Positions 1-11,800 of a stretch of DNA of 64,000 bases are shown here, piece by piece (positions within the stretch are counted from its first letter, which is position 1; every line of letters starts with the position of its first letter). The stretch covers positions 11,541,001-11,605,000 of the forward strand of contig NC_049991.1 in NCBI RefSeq assembly GCF_000003815.2. Direction: 5' to 3'. Source of the stretch: Branchiostoma floridae (taxonomy: Eukaryota > Chordata > Leptocardii > Amphioxiformes > Branchiostomatidae). The translations under genes and the position numbers were made by a program. The notes under the pieces are model-generated. The model was not told the origin of the DNA, did not search any database, and saw only the letters and a program-made list of their open reading frames with translations.

Positions 1-2
1 GT

Positions 3-56
3 GACATCGGGTTGGACGACATCGAATGGCGGGCCGGGCGCTGCGATACTGTGTAG
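3..56 (+). CDS. C-terminal end of a MAM-domain-like protein (partial, gene starts outside window)
   Basis: Frame 3 from the left edge reads DIGLDDIEWRAGRCDTV and then TAG at 54-56. The pattern GDI-x-LDDI-(x)n-C is how MAM domains (extracellular adhesion modules of about 170 residues) usually end, with the final cysteine close behind the DDI motif. An AATAAA polyadenylation signal follows at 119-124, 63 bases after the stop, which fits a real 3' end. Only 17 residues are visible, so the family call rests on one short motif. The rest of the gene would lie to the left of the window. Confidence 0.5.
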   Translation, partial: DIGLDDIEWRAGRCDTV

Positions 57-118
57 CGTATTCAAGTCGCTAGGTGGCGCCAGCTCCAGGCTCTGTGTAG
101 TCTGTATGTGAACTTTCG

Positions 119-124
119 AATAAA
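119..124 (+). promoter_or_regulatory. polyadenylation signal AATAAA of the left-edge gene
   Basis: Canonical AATAAA hexamer 63 bases after the TAG of the MAM-like tail, followed by a T-rich stretch with TG runs (about 125-150). Confidence 0.45.
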
Positions 125-1387
125 GCTTCTTGCTTTGATCAAATGTTTGTCTCATGCGTCGAAAGGTTCATTACATTCGCAAAGAAGGTTATGTTTTCGA
201 TGCCATTTGTGTTTTTGCATGTCTGTATGTTATTTGTGGTATGTATATCCATTGATATTTGGTAGGGGTGGGGAGGACTGATACTGGGCCTCCTAGATGC
301 TTTCTATATTACTTTGATACCTCGTTGTATAGGAAAAGTGTAAGCCTATATATCTCAGAGAATCTATAATATTTGCAGTATAGACACGGATCTGTACTCA
401 CATCATCACCATTTTCCTCGTTCTGACCAGTGTCTATTTTTTAGGTTTTTGCCTCAAGTCAGTTAGTGAAGGACAGGTGAAAGGTTAGATAGCATCTACA
501 GACCACCAGTTAGACAGCATTTACAGGTCAGTGGTGGTGGAATTATGATAGTCGATGTTATCAGTATAGAATGCAGTCCCCAAGCAGATGTTAGGTTGAG
601 AGATTTTAATGTTTTTTAGTGACAGCCAGGCTTCAAACCTGTCGGAACAGCCACAGGTGTAACTTCAATGTCTATTAAATGACAACATTGTAGACATGCA
701 GTAAATGTTAAGAACTCCATCCTGGGATTTATAAGATAAAGTTATACATGTATTCTTCAAGCAGATTTTTAATGATCCTAGGACGCACTAATTATATGGC
801 AGGGACGAGATAATTACATGTAGAATCCATATCTTTTGTGTCTTGTAGGGGGTAGCTATCTTGGAAGGAGTGCCTTTTGTGATGTCCCTCTTAACAGGAC
901 ATAGGAGCGGGGACTAAGGCTACTTTTGTGGCTGGACGAGTTGGACGAGTTGGTACATTGTGTTAGGATCCACCCTTAGGCTCCAGTGTGAATGTATCTC
1001 ATTTCAAGGAGGTTCTATAACCCCCTTTCTCATTTCAATCCAGACTTCTATATGGATTGTGTGGTTTGATTCTTGAACAAGTCCACGCAAAAGGGTATGT
1101 AAATTTAGTTTTCTTTGCATAGTCGTATGTAAAACACACAAGAATTCAGAAGAATTGCGTGGATCTGCGCTTGCTTTTTGTAACTAACATATAAAATCTG
1201 GGTAATTCATTTTACATGTTTACCCCCGCCAAGAAGCGTATGTTTTCGGTTATTGCCTTCGACAAGAAGGCTATGGAAACGGTTGAGCTAGGACTTTTTT
1301 GGTCTTTATCTTGTTCTCAGTGTAGCTTATTCAGGGAGAGAATACAATAACGTTATGTGTCAAGGTGATATACAAATTGGTGGGGTA

Positions 1388-1660
1388 AGACGTCGTAGTC
1401 CAACTATGTCGCAGTTTGGCTGAAAATACGTAGTTCGGATTACTGTAAATGCTTGAGTTTTGACCGGGATAGAAAACCACATACGACGTAGTTCAGTCAG
1501 GCCGCACTGCTGGCAACTACGGCGTACTTCAGGTTTAAGCCGTATCGGACCCGCTTATGTGAGCTACGTCGTAGTAAGCGTAAGTACGCCGTAGTTGGCT
1601 GAAGTACGCAGTAGTTGAATTTTGACCGGAATAGAAAACCATAGACGCTGCCAGAACTTG
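1388..1660. repeat. cluster of direct and palindromic TACGxCGTAGT repeats
   Basis: The motif CTACGTCGTAGT and close variants recur on both strands. A longer block containing TTTTGACCGGGATAGAAAACC (about 1457-1477) is repeated at 1619-1640 as TTTTGACCGGAATAGAAAACC, so about 160 bp has been duplicated. Probably the remains of an inverted-repeat transposon. Confidence 0.5.
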
Positions 1661-2516
1661 TCGGACAAGAGTCGCCATTTTTCCGTGGAGAAGGCCAAAC
1701 TCGCCGCCGTGCAAAACTCCCTTCCGTGACATAACTCCCTCTCGGCAATGTAGACGGGGATAATCTTAACGCCCTTACAGCGCCACCAAATCAGGTACAT
1801 TCTAAAGCTCCCTTTGTTATAACGTGCCACTATTGTGGCAACATTTTACTCCCTAAATAGTAAACTTGCGACCAGTTTTGGACCCGGTAACTGTAAAAAT
1901 ACTCAGGCTGTAGAAACGCACGTAGTGGCGAGCGCTCACAACTTACGATTTTCTAAGGCATTGAGACAAACACAAAACAAAACAAAACGACAGCTGTGAA
2001 TTCCATAGAGTTTATTCAATTCAGCTTGAGGTGGATTGTGAATAAGCCCACGATCTCAAACCTATGGCTTCTTCACGGCGCTGGGTACGAGCGTGGAAAT
2101 GACGGGTGTTATACTACATAGCTGGCTGTGGAGGATAGGATAATTCCAAATTCTCCACCAACAGGAAGTACTTGCCCCACTGACAACGTTAACAAGAATG
2201 TGGCTACATTGAGACCCTCCCGGTTACGATCCTGGATGGTTCCGGCTGATTTTTCTACCGTGGTAATTAAATGACTGCTAACACTAGTCCTTTGGTTCTC
2301 TGGCTCATTAAACAACTGTCACTTTAGCTGTAGGGATCGCCCAGAAATGATAATATTACAGACATTACATGCTTGGCGTTGTGTTGATATGTGTATCAAA
2401 TATGAATGATTATGATTTCGTTATCCGGTTGAAACTAGTGACAACCTCTTGTGTGAATCGTATTTATGCGCACATCTGGAAAACATGATTTGATTTGTCT
2501 GAACCGTACGGCCTTG

Positions 2517-2737
2517 GTACTTGGGGAACCGGTGCGGCACTGCGGGGTTCGTTAACTGTGGCACTGTTTTGTTATTTTCGCGATTTTTAATAATTAAGAT
2601 ATTGCGTAATACGAGTTAGAACACAACAACATACACAAAACGGAAGAAAATTCGTTCTTTATCTCTGAAATCCGTTGAATCATCTACGAACCCCGCAGTG
2701 CCGCACCAGTGCCCCAAGTGCAGTGAGAGTCCACCTT
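2517..2737. mobile_element. MITE-like inverted-repeat element, family A copy 1
   Basis: The left arm 2519-2551 (ACTTGGGGAACCGGTGCGGC...) is the near-perfect reverse complement of 2687-2719. The interior is AT-rich with no coding potential. The same element, with the same interior order, recurs at 24554-24804. The outermost bases of the left end have diverged compared with copy 2. The size and structure fit a non-autonomous DNA transposon; the superfamily cannot be assigned. Confidence 0.8.
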
Positions 2738-3221
2738 AAGTGATAAGAAAGGAGACCACGCTCAATGATGTTTTCCTCGCGTTAGGAGGTTCCCCTTGCT
2801 TCGCTTATCCGATTCCTTGCTTCGGTGTTTTCATTCCACACTTCTCTATTTAAGCGGCAAACTAGACACGCTACAATGGAGGATCCCAATGAATTAATCC
2901 CGCACACAATCAGGGTTTATTCCTATCATGTCTCGGCTTCCACACGTCCTGTCTATAATGAGTCTCCCGAGGATCGTGCGCCGCATATCTCTGTATGTCC
3001 GCTAACACTTGACCCGTATACCGGGCACCCACCCCATATCCGCCGGCAAGATCGGCTCCCTAAGCCTGCCTGTTTGGGCTGAACCTTGAACTTCACTCTC
3101 AGCATCGCCCTGACTGCCTTGCGTTTATGTTACTAGCTGAACCCTGCCGTAACAAAAATGACCCCGAGAATCCCTCCCGTGTATCTGCCCACGGCACGGC
3201 GGAGCTGAGCTGACGGGAGAG

Positions 3222-3320
3222 ATGACGATGGTGGCGCTGTGGAAGGCCATGAGGAAGCGGCACCTGATCCTAGTCCTGGTCAGCGCGACGGCTCTCGCGA
3301 CAGCGATTTATATCTACCTG
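3222..3320 (+). CDS. NXPE exon 1 (signal-anchor)
   Basis: Codes for 33 residues: MTMVALWKAMRKRH, then the membrane segment. Ends in phase 0 at donor CTG|GTTTGT, matching the phase-0 acceptor at 4151/4152. A GT at 3335 would be an alternative but is a poorer fit. Confidence 0.8.
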
Positions 3321-6223
3321 GTTTGTAGCCTCTATGTAATAGCCGTGTGTAATACAGGCTTTGTGTGTCGTCCTGTGTCTGAGTGTGATGGCGATGTTGC
3401 GTGCGTGTCCGGGCGCTGGCTGGGATGTTTTATATCGCAGACATAACCAATTACTCCCCTCGCTCAAAGGCCTCCAGTGGCCTTGAAATAATCATGCTGT
3501 ACGGGGCAATGTTGAAATCTAAATTGGATTATTCACATCCGCCCGGTGTGTAGTGCGGGTCGCGGTGTGTAGTGCTGCTTGGGGCCCAGGTAGGGGAAGT
3601 CGTTCTAGACCGAGATAAGAGGGACATGCGTGAGATATGCCGGGTATCCACGTATCACCTGGCAGGGTTGTAAGTAGATATAAATTGACACAGATGCTAG
3701 ACAGTGCACGTGGGCTGGTACACGAGATATTCTGTCTGGGTTGGTGAAAAAAAATTCTATGAAACATGAATCGTGAAGAGATACCGGGTGGTGTAGTTGT
3801 TGCAGAGAATCTTCCATAGTTATACCATGGAAACCGTAGTATTGCGTTTGAATGAATAAAAAAGAATTCTTTATATTTTCCTTCCCCTTCCGACATTCCA
3901 GAAATCTTCCGAACTACGACTGTATAAATATATATATCTTTCACATATCCATGTAAATCATCTTGTAGGTGGCGTTGAAACCGGCGTCATTGTGAAAAGA
4001 TATACTTGAAATTTCCACGGTATCATCACCCTAATTACTAAATGTAATTGCACAGAACGCTCAGTTGTGAAAAGGGTTATTACATCCAAGGAGCTTGTTA
4101 CATCCGGTTGTTGCTATATTGAAAAAACCTAATTTTCTCATGTTGTTTCAGAATGTCAACATCAGCAAGATGGTGGCCTGGAGTCTCCTCATCAGAGCCG
4201 ATCGTTACTTCCTGGTCTCCACCAATCAGCAACAGCTACCGGAGTTACGTCACCTGACGGCGCCATGGCGGCGATGGAACGGTCTCATTGACTATGACCT
4301 TGTCACTAGTGCTTCACAGACTAAGTTGATATTTCCCAATTTCAAAGGCATATATGCAAAAGGAGACATATTGAGAATGAAAATAGTGGCGCTGGATAGA
4401 AGAGGTCGGCGTAAGCGTTACGGAGGCGACTTCTTCCGGGCTAAGTTGGTCTCCAAAGACTCTGTGAACGCCAGCACTGCCGGCAAGATCACCGACCATG
4501 GTGATGGCACCTACACCGTACTGTTCGCACTGGCCTGGGCGGGAGTAGTGCAGGTCCACACCCAACTAGTCCACCCTAGCGAGGCGATAGAAGTGATCAA
4601 GCAAATCAGAGATACCGTACCAAACAGGAGAGTATTCTTCTGCCATTTTCACGACCAAAGTCACCCAGGGGAATGGACACCGTGCACGGGGCAGAGGAAC
4701 ACAAGTCTCCCGAGAAAAATGATCTGCGACTTTTCCAAGAAGTCAGTAAACGCCACGTGGTATTGTGAACGGCCCAAACACCACTCCTGTGATACTATAC
4801 ACGTCTGCAAGTTCGACTACAACAGGACCAAACGATTAGTGGAATCTCTGGTAACTAGAGACGAAAAGAAACTATTTTCCAGGTGAGGTAGACATCTAAA
4901 AAGATTCTGCTTCCAAGACTCAGGGCATGATCAGAAGCAAAACTTTTATGTGAGAAAGTTCAGGCCTAGACAATAGTGCATGGGTCTCAAGAAAGTGCAG
5001 TGTCTTCTTTGATTTTTTTGCTTACGGTCTCAGTTAGAAGGAAACGTTTCTGCCACACGTCTCCTTCTATATTCTAGTTTTCATGAAATGCTTACGATGT
5101 CGCGTCTCCTTGACATTGATAGCCCTCTCATTCTACTCTCATGTTTTCATATTTTCACAGGTTACTTCTGAAGAGAGACATGAGACGAAGTACACCTATC
5201 CGGGTTGTGGACAGAGGTGAGAGACAAACCTATGTTGGCGAAATTGGAATCATCTATCTCTTAAACAAAACAAAACAAAACAAAACAAAACAAAACAAAA
5301 CAAAACAAAACAAAACAAAACAAAACAAAACAAAACAAAACAAAACAAAACAAATCAACATCTTTGGTATCCTGAAAAAAAGTCAAAGAAAATCAATATA
5401 CTTTGGCCAGCGAATTTTGCTAACGGATTCTATCAATTTTGCTTCCATAGGAATACAACAAGAGGTTCTGCCGCGGTGTGGTCCACATCTTGCACAGGCG
5501 GAGTCAGAAGGGTACTGGTACAACGGTCTCTGGTACTCCACGTCCTGCCGGGCCAGGCACTTCCACCGCACGGCAGACGTTCTGCAGTGTCTCAGAAACA
5601 AGACCATCTTCATGCAAGGGGACTCGACCATGCGACAATGGTACTTCCGACTGGTGGACCGAATCGCCGCTCAGTCAGAAGAGATCACCGAGTCGCAAGA
5701 GTTCGTCGGTCCTTTCGCCTCCACCGACAACGCCAGCAACGTCCGCCTGCACTTCCGTTTTCACGGAGAGCCCATACAGAAGAAGGTCAACATCAGTTTT
5801 GAAAATATCCACTTTGTTGCTGATGAGCTTGATAAGTTGACCGGTGGTCCTGATGTGGTCGTGATTCTCGGACTGTGGGCACATTTTGTAGCTGAACCTC
5901 TGGTAGCCTTCCGTTCTCGTCTCTATGCTATCAGTCACGCCATCAAGCGGTTAGTTCACCGCGCTCCCTCCACAAAAGTCATCATCAGGACTAGTAACAC
6001 CCGAAGACACGATAAACTGTTCATAAGCGTACAAGCCAGCGATTGGTTGGCTCAGGAACTGAATGTGGTGATACGGGACATATTTGGGGAACATGATTCA
6101 GTCGCCATATTGGATGTGTGGGAGATGACGTTGTGTCAAGAGTACCCGGATGATGCCCACCCAAACGTTCACGTAGTCGACAGTGAACTAAGCCTGTTGT
6201 TATCTTACATCTGTCCAGTATGA
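3222..6223 (+). CDS. NXPE family protein (neurexophilin and PC-esterase domains), four exons
   Basis: Exons 3222-3320, 4152-4882, 5161-5216 and 5451-6223 join in phase (0, 2, 1) into 552 residues plus TGA; known vertebrate NXPE proteins are about 540-560 long. Residues 14-33 form a hydrophobic signal-anchor after a short basic N-terminus. Residues about 65-150 match the neurexophilin-like Ig-type region, with RRKRYGGDFFRAKL, DHGDGTYTVLF and QLVHPSEA. The C-terminal PC-esterase (GDSL-like) domain has FMQGDSTMRQW with the presumed nucleophile Ser354, and DDAHPN with Asp529 and His532 as the DxxH pair. NXPE proteins are secretory-pathway proteins; some bacterial and plant PC-esterases act on modified glycans, but the substrate of animal NXPE is uncertain. 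The start at 3222 has a second in-frame ATG at 3228. All splice sites are GT-AG. The gene is complete and looks functional. Confidence 0.93.
4152..4882 (+). CDS. NXPE exon 2 (neurexophilin-like domain)
   Basis: Acceptor TGTTTCAG|AATGTC and donor CCAG|GTGAGG. Contains the YGGDFF and HGDGTY motifs and most of the conserved cysteines of the linker region (C-x(n)-C around GEWTPCTGQRN and WYCERPKHHSC). Ends in phase 2. Confidence 0.92.
5161..5216 (+). CDS. NXPE exon 3, a 56-base micro-exon
   Basis: Acceptor TTTTCACAG|GTTACT and donor ACAGAG|GTGAGA. It codes for LLLKRDMRRSTPIRVVDR and is needed to bring exon 2 (phase 2) into frame with exon 4 (phase 1). Without it the reading frame breaks. Confidence 0.85.
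5263..5353. repeat. (AAAAC)n microsatellite in NXPE intron 3
   Basis: About 18 uninterrupted AAAAC units. It lies between the micro-exon and the last exon and happens to keep an open reading frame (NKTKQ repeats) that is not part of the mature message. Confidence 0.97.
5451..6223 (+). CDS. NXPE exon 4 (PC-esterase catalytic domain)
   Basis: Acceptor GCTTCCATAG|GAATAC; the glycine codon is split between exons 3 and 4. It carries GDSTMRQW and DDAHPN and ends SYICPV-TGA. An AATAAA at about 6746-6751 could be the polyadenylation signal, though it is 520 bases downstream. Confidence 0.93.
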
Positions 6224-8713
6224 TGTAGTATGTGTCTATCGGAAACATTTTTTGGCTCTTATGTATACCTCTTTTTATCTTGTGCCAAACGACGACATAT
6301 CATTGAATTCAATAGTGAAGATAATGTTTGTGACATGTAAAACATGGACCTGGATCAGATTAGATGATGTGGAGAGAATTCCGATATCTGCTTAATATGT
6401 GGCCACAAGTTGCAATAGAGGAAAGTTGAGCTGTAAGAGGATAAAGAAATTTGAGGCCAACCTTAATGTGTATTCATAGTTACTGCAGGTTTTACTTTCT
6501 TCTTGTCTCTCCTTTATGTGTTCTATATACTTCATTCCTACAAGATTTCCTTCAGTCCTTCTTTCTCTTCCCTTCTTCACCCTTTCCTTTCTTTCTCCAA
6601 AACAACCATTCCGATCTTCTGGTGATTTGATTCACAACATGCGCGGGACTAGTATGTAGGCCAATCAAGAAACTGCTTTCAAGTTGTCTTTTTTGTGCCA
6701 TTCTTGCAATATGCACTTTCCCGTCAGCACGTCTTACATGTAACGTTGCAATAAACAGTGGTGATGAACTGTCATACCTACATGCGTCCTCGTCATTTCT
6801 TTGATTTACAACACTGTAAAACTTAGGCTCTAAGAGTTTCATAAACCAGCCAGACAGTAATGCCCACAGACTCCACAACTGGTGTGCTGACATTTATTTC
6901 ATTATTTACCGTACAGCATTGCGCCACGTCATCACCGTGTTTTCTTACAAACATTCAAATAATGTCATTGTTTCTTCGTGGTCACTTTCGAGATAATGAT
7001 CATATCAAGGATTATAGTGGTGATTTTCACCAGTGATAGACAATATACCGAAAGTAGAAAACAATACAAAACTGTGTTGGGAAACAGTAGAACATCTGAG
7101 TCATGTACTGTTCTTATGACCAGCTCAGTCCAATGTCCGATCCACAGCTGCCTACCCCTTCCTGGTGCAGTGAACAATTCTCAACACATTCAGAGTGATA
7201 CATTCATGGTAGTTTGTTATGCTGGCTTTCCATTCCATGGGAAGGAATACATGCTTTTATCACGTCCAACTCCAGCGGCAGCTCACACATACTATCGGGA
7301 GAGTCCTCCGCCTGGTAAAGATAGTAATGACATTGATGTTCCGGACCCTATTTCCAACCCACTCGATTAAATGGTTCTGATATTAAGGCAATTCGGATTA
7401 TCATAGTAGCATGCAATTCCTTCTTGTTATTCTATAATTCATTGTGATATTGTGGTATAATGTGTGAACAGCTAAGAATATCCACTATGTATGTATATTG
7501 TTGTATCAAAGTGCTTATTTTTACAGAGCCAGGCCTTCATAATTTCTTAATTCCAGCTATCGTAGTTGTAGTACGCTAGTGTATTATAGATCTAAATAAA
7601 TGATGACTCGGAAGACTGTTGCCTTTTTGGCAGTGATGGGCACAGGTCGTGACAAACTATTAAAGGTATTGTGTTCACCTCCCTTCCACCTCCCTCACTG
7701 TCGACTCCTCCAAAATATTTCATGTATATGCTTCACGAAGGATCAGTTCTCATACATGTCCATTTACTGCGCTATCATTGGTTACTCATTGCTTTTCGGA
7801 ACTTGTACCCTACTCCTACTGAATTTCCATTGTTAATATTCGCTGTATCCACCAACCCAGATGCTCCCTCCTGATCGCATCGCTTTTGATAGACTTTTGA
7901 CATTAGGTCAAATCAATCATGCATGCGCTATACCCCGGGAATCGGTGGAAGGGAGGCCACACAAAGTGCTGGCCCCTCTATAATTCATGAGTCATTGATA
8001 TACACAATACCATTGCCTGTAAAGTCAGGCATGTAGATGAAAATTCATCGATTCTGCGTCAAACCGACATCCTCCACTTCATGGACCTTACTGCTCTGGG
8101 CACGAGAGTTGACCCTAATCATAACTCTCCCATGCCAACATCCGGGAAACTGAAAGGAAAGTTAGTTCCCTATGCTGTGTTTGATATGTGCATCAGCATA
8201 TTATAAGTCATTTTCTTTCTAGTCTTAAAAGTGGAAAAATAACTCAAGGCATATTTGTAATCAGCTTCGCGTCCTTCCATAGCATTTGTCATATGCATAT
8301 TCCTGCAAGAGTCTGACGATAGCTGATCATTGTAAACAAAGTACGCATTTCAGTGCCGCTTTCCGCTCAGGATATACAGTACGCATTGTCTTGGGTAAAT
8401 ATAGTGCTCACCAAAGGGTCCACAAGTCCGGTGCAGTTGACGTCATACACGTCACATTATCTCACACAAAAGTGCAGTAAGAAAAACTGGTGCAGGAAGT
8501 GCTCGTTCAAAGACTGAAGCCACCCAAATACAGGACTAGAAGGACATATATTTGGATTGACCGCCATTTTACAAGAATCCAGCACACCATCAAGACATTA
8601 TCAGCATCCGAGTCCGTCTCTTTTTCACACGCCCAGGGTGCGTTTCAATATTTGATGCCGTTCTTCTTAGATATAAATTCGGTGTTTGGTTGGGACTCCA
8701 CTTTCCCCACATC
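6224..8713. other. convergent intergenic region between NXPE and the PPPY membrane-protein gene
   Basis: Holds the 3' ends of two genes facing each other. No further gene is supported. An open frame at 6978-7370 (+) has no recognisable domain and was left out. Confidence 0.5.
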
Positions 8714-8867
8714 TTACGAGTTGGTTTTCTCCGCCTCGTTGTTGTAGGGGGGCGGCTCCTCGGCGCTCTCTCCGGGGTTGTCTTTGGGGCCGTCGGCAGG
8801 CTGCTGGGAGGCCTCTACAGACTCAGGGTTGTCAGCGTAAGGCACCTCTCCATCTGGTGCTTCGTTA
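8714..8867 (-). CDS. last exon of the PPPY membrane-protein gene
   Basis: Acceptor CTGTCTGTAG|TAACGAAG after a pyrimidine tract. Codes for NEAPDGEVPYADNPESVEAS and the tail ending PPPYNNEAEKTNS-stop. The acidic, proline-rich composition continues that of the first exon's tail. Confidence 0.75.
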
Positions 8868-11800
8868 CTACAGACAGAGAGGGGAAAGGGATTACTTTTC
8901 AATCATTCGTTCATAATCCTTTAACATGACACGATTTTCCCATTATCCGTCCCCAGCCAATCATACATCAGCCATACCCGACGCTGTTATGCTCCCTTAC
9001 ACGGACGTACTATTTATCTAACCTACAGCTACTGATATTCTTCACGTAGGATTGTAGAAAATCGAAACTACTGGCCTACTTCCATAATATTCCATTACAC
9101 CTCAGGGAGCTCGATATCGTTCTCATTCTTATTCCGGGCATGCCTGCCTTCAACTCAGCAGGTGAGAGGGGCCGGGCGCGGATTTATCCTCGCTTTCTTC
9201 ATAACCGCTTTATAGTATAGTGTGATCGCAAATCATGTTTGCTATTTTCATTTCTTATGGGTTTATTATCTCCGGCAACAAGGCATCGTCAACATCTTGA
9301 TTTATGCATAACATTCTGTTAAAGTCGGATACAAGAGAGATTCATAAAATCAAGATATCTCGGATGAGTATCTCATACATAATATCTACGAAGTAATAGG
9401 AAAAAGAGTAATATAGAAGATGTAGTAGTTCGCCATCGACGAGAAATATATTTGAGACGTTAAATTTTTAAAATTCCGTACAGTGATAAAGTACGTTTTT
9501 GTACAGGAAGGGAGGTACAGGTTCCCTCCCAGTAACGTATGCCGGTTGTTGACCCGTAGACAGTGGTGCTTAGATGAGTATCTCATACATCATATCTACG
9601 AAGTAATAGGAAAAGGGATAATATAGAACATGCAGTTTGTCTTCTACGAGAAATAAATTTGAAACGTTCAGTTTTTTCCGTGATAAGGTACGTTTTTGTA
9701 CAGGAAAGGAGGTACAGGTCCCCTCCCAGTAACGTATGCCGGTTGTTGACCCGTAGACAGTGGTGCTGACAGATCTGGCTGATAAGAAAGGTGCCGCATT
9801 ATGACATTTCTCCCAGGAACGCGACGTGACTCGCGATGTGAATGCCCGGCTCTTGTCTCACAGTCCCCGAGCACACTCTACAATGTTTATCTGTATGGTG
9901 AATCTGGACCATAAATCAATGACTGTTTCCCTGAACTTTTGTCCCTACTCCATGTTCATGTATCTGCGGAAAGTAGCTAACAGCCTCCGGGCTAGAGCGC
10001 GTTATTTTATGGCGTGTGGCATTTGAATTTTTACGCCGTAATATTCTTTATGGTATGGTTTTCATTCGTGTATGCCGTCGTGAATAAGAAATGAATCATC
10101 ATAACCTGTCATCAGTGCATATTAACAAGCCGCATTTAAGAGGTAATTCGACAAAAATGATGTCCTAGAAGCGGGAATGATAGCGTGACAAAATTATACA
10201 TGCGCTATACGTCAGAATAAAATTTAGTCGTGGCAAATAGCACCAGGAATACGGTAGAGTGCGTCATGATATTTTCTACACAATTGATCAACAAAATCCC
10301 CCTTTCTATGGGGGCCTCCGTAATTGTAAATCGATCTCCACTGGAAGTCCGATCAGTCTTCGATCAGCAGTGGTCTTGGAACGGATCAATATGGAAAACA
10401 ATCCCTGCGCTCGGTACAGCGCGTTAGGGTTGCCACGTTTGAAATCCTTGGACTTCCAAACTCTTTACCGGAGATGTTGTACTGATTAGATTTTACACCT
10501 AGATGTTGTCATCGAAGGTAAAATGAGAGCGGGCAGTCTGTGATTTGTTTATTATGCCGTGCTATTGACAACATACTTGCAATCACGTACATTATTAATG
10601 TACTAATATAAAGCTGCTCTTTCCTGTGCCAATCAGAAGAAAAGAGTGAATCGTATATTCCACAGAACCTGATGACTACATGCAGGTTGACAGGGAAGCA
10701 GCGAAGTTGGAATTGTAACAATCATGACGAAAATCTCGGCAATTAATCAGCGACAGAGGAGTCCTCGGGCCGTAATTCACCCTCAGCACGGCACGGGTGT
10801 TATGAGAACGGTGGGGTACGTGCTGTACGGGATTCAATTGGACCCTGCGGGAATCGTTAGCAACGCCTGAATATTGCATGACATACGTGCACGGAAAACC
10901 CAATGGACCCATGTCCATGTTGGGGGTCAATACCTACGTCATAGAACCAAACCCAGGTGAAAATTTCTCAATAGTAGATTAAATTCTAATGATCTCTAAT
11001 GGCCATTGTTCATCATTCACATATCTACAGACATCAAATTGTGAAATACTAGCAATGAACCATGAAGTTGTTTTTTGCGGACCTCTACAAAAACTTAAGA
11101 ATATGAAAGTGCTATCGTTGTCGAGAAATTTGACTGATGAATGAAAGAAAGAAAAATCAAAGAAGAAAGTATTTTGATACACTTGAAACTTACACGTATG
11201 AAGACAATTAGATTCAGTACTACGAAATAAAATACAAGAATGCTAGCGTTGTAGGTAAGGTATAAGTGCATGAGCAAATAAAATTATCTAATAAAATAAC
11301 ACTCCGCAACGCACATAAACATAAAAGAAACTCTTCAAATGGAAACATGGCTATTTGCAGAGACAGATAAGTGGCCTGCGCGGGCATCAGCCAACATGGA
11401 TGAACATGATTGAAGTATCTGACATTTGGAGAGCAATAAACATAAGCAGTAACATTAGCTAGCGGTAGCTCACATGCAGGCTTTTAACGGTAAGCCACAG
11501 CAAATGGGGGTACTCCAACCCGCAACAACCCGGGGGACTCACGCTAGAGAGACTTCATTGAACCGCGAATATCTCAAATCGTTCAACATATTGACCATCA
11601 GCAGAGGCTCATGGTGGACTCACATGTTATGTTATCTATGTACATCTTAATCGAAATCATTGCTTGTTGCTAATAAGAGTTTTTGACGTTAGATAGGCCC
11701 CTAATTTGTAGGCCTATCGTGTGCTCACGTTACATTTGGCTCTCAAGTAAGGTTTGATACATTTCGGGCAGAGTCGGGCGTAATAGATGGTATTTTATTG

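Larger units (their letters stand above)
150..3221. other. intergenic DNA between the left-edge gene and NXPE
   Basis: No coding region I can support. It contains a cluster of short TACGxCGTAGT-type repeats (about 1388-1660) and one inverted-repeat element (2517-2737). Reading frames here are short, overlap on several strands and show no domain signature or paired splice sites. The promoter of the NXPE gene should lie in the last few hundred bases; I recognise no TATA box. Confidence 0.5.

Noticed and set aside
5141-5450. NKTKQ-repeat protein segment continuous with the NXPE esterase frame
   Set aside because: It is the (AAAAC)n microsatellite in intron 3; splice sites at 5216/5217 and 5450/5451 remove it and restore the conserved protein.
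6978-7370. 130-codon plus-strand frame
   Set aside because: No domain, no splice partners and no polyadenylation signal. A frame of this length is within chance for AT-rich DNA.
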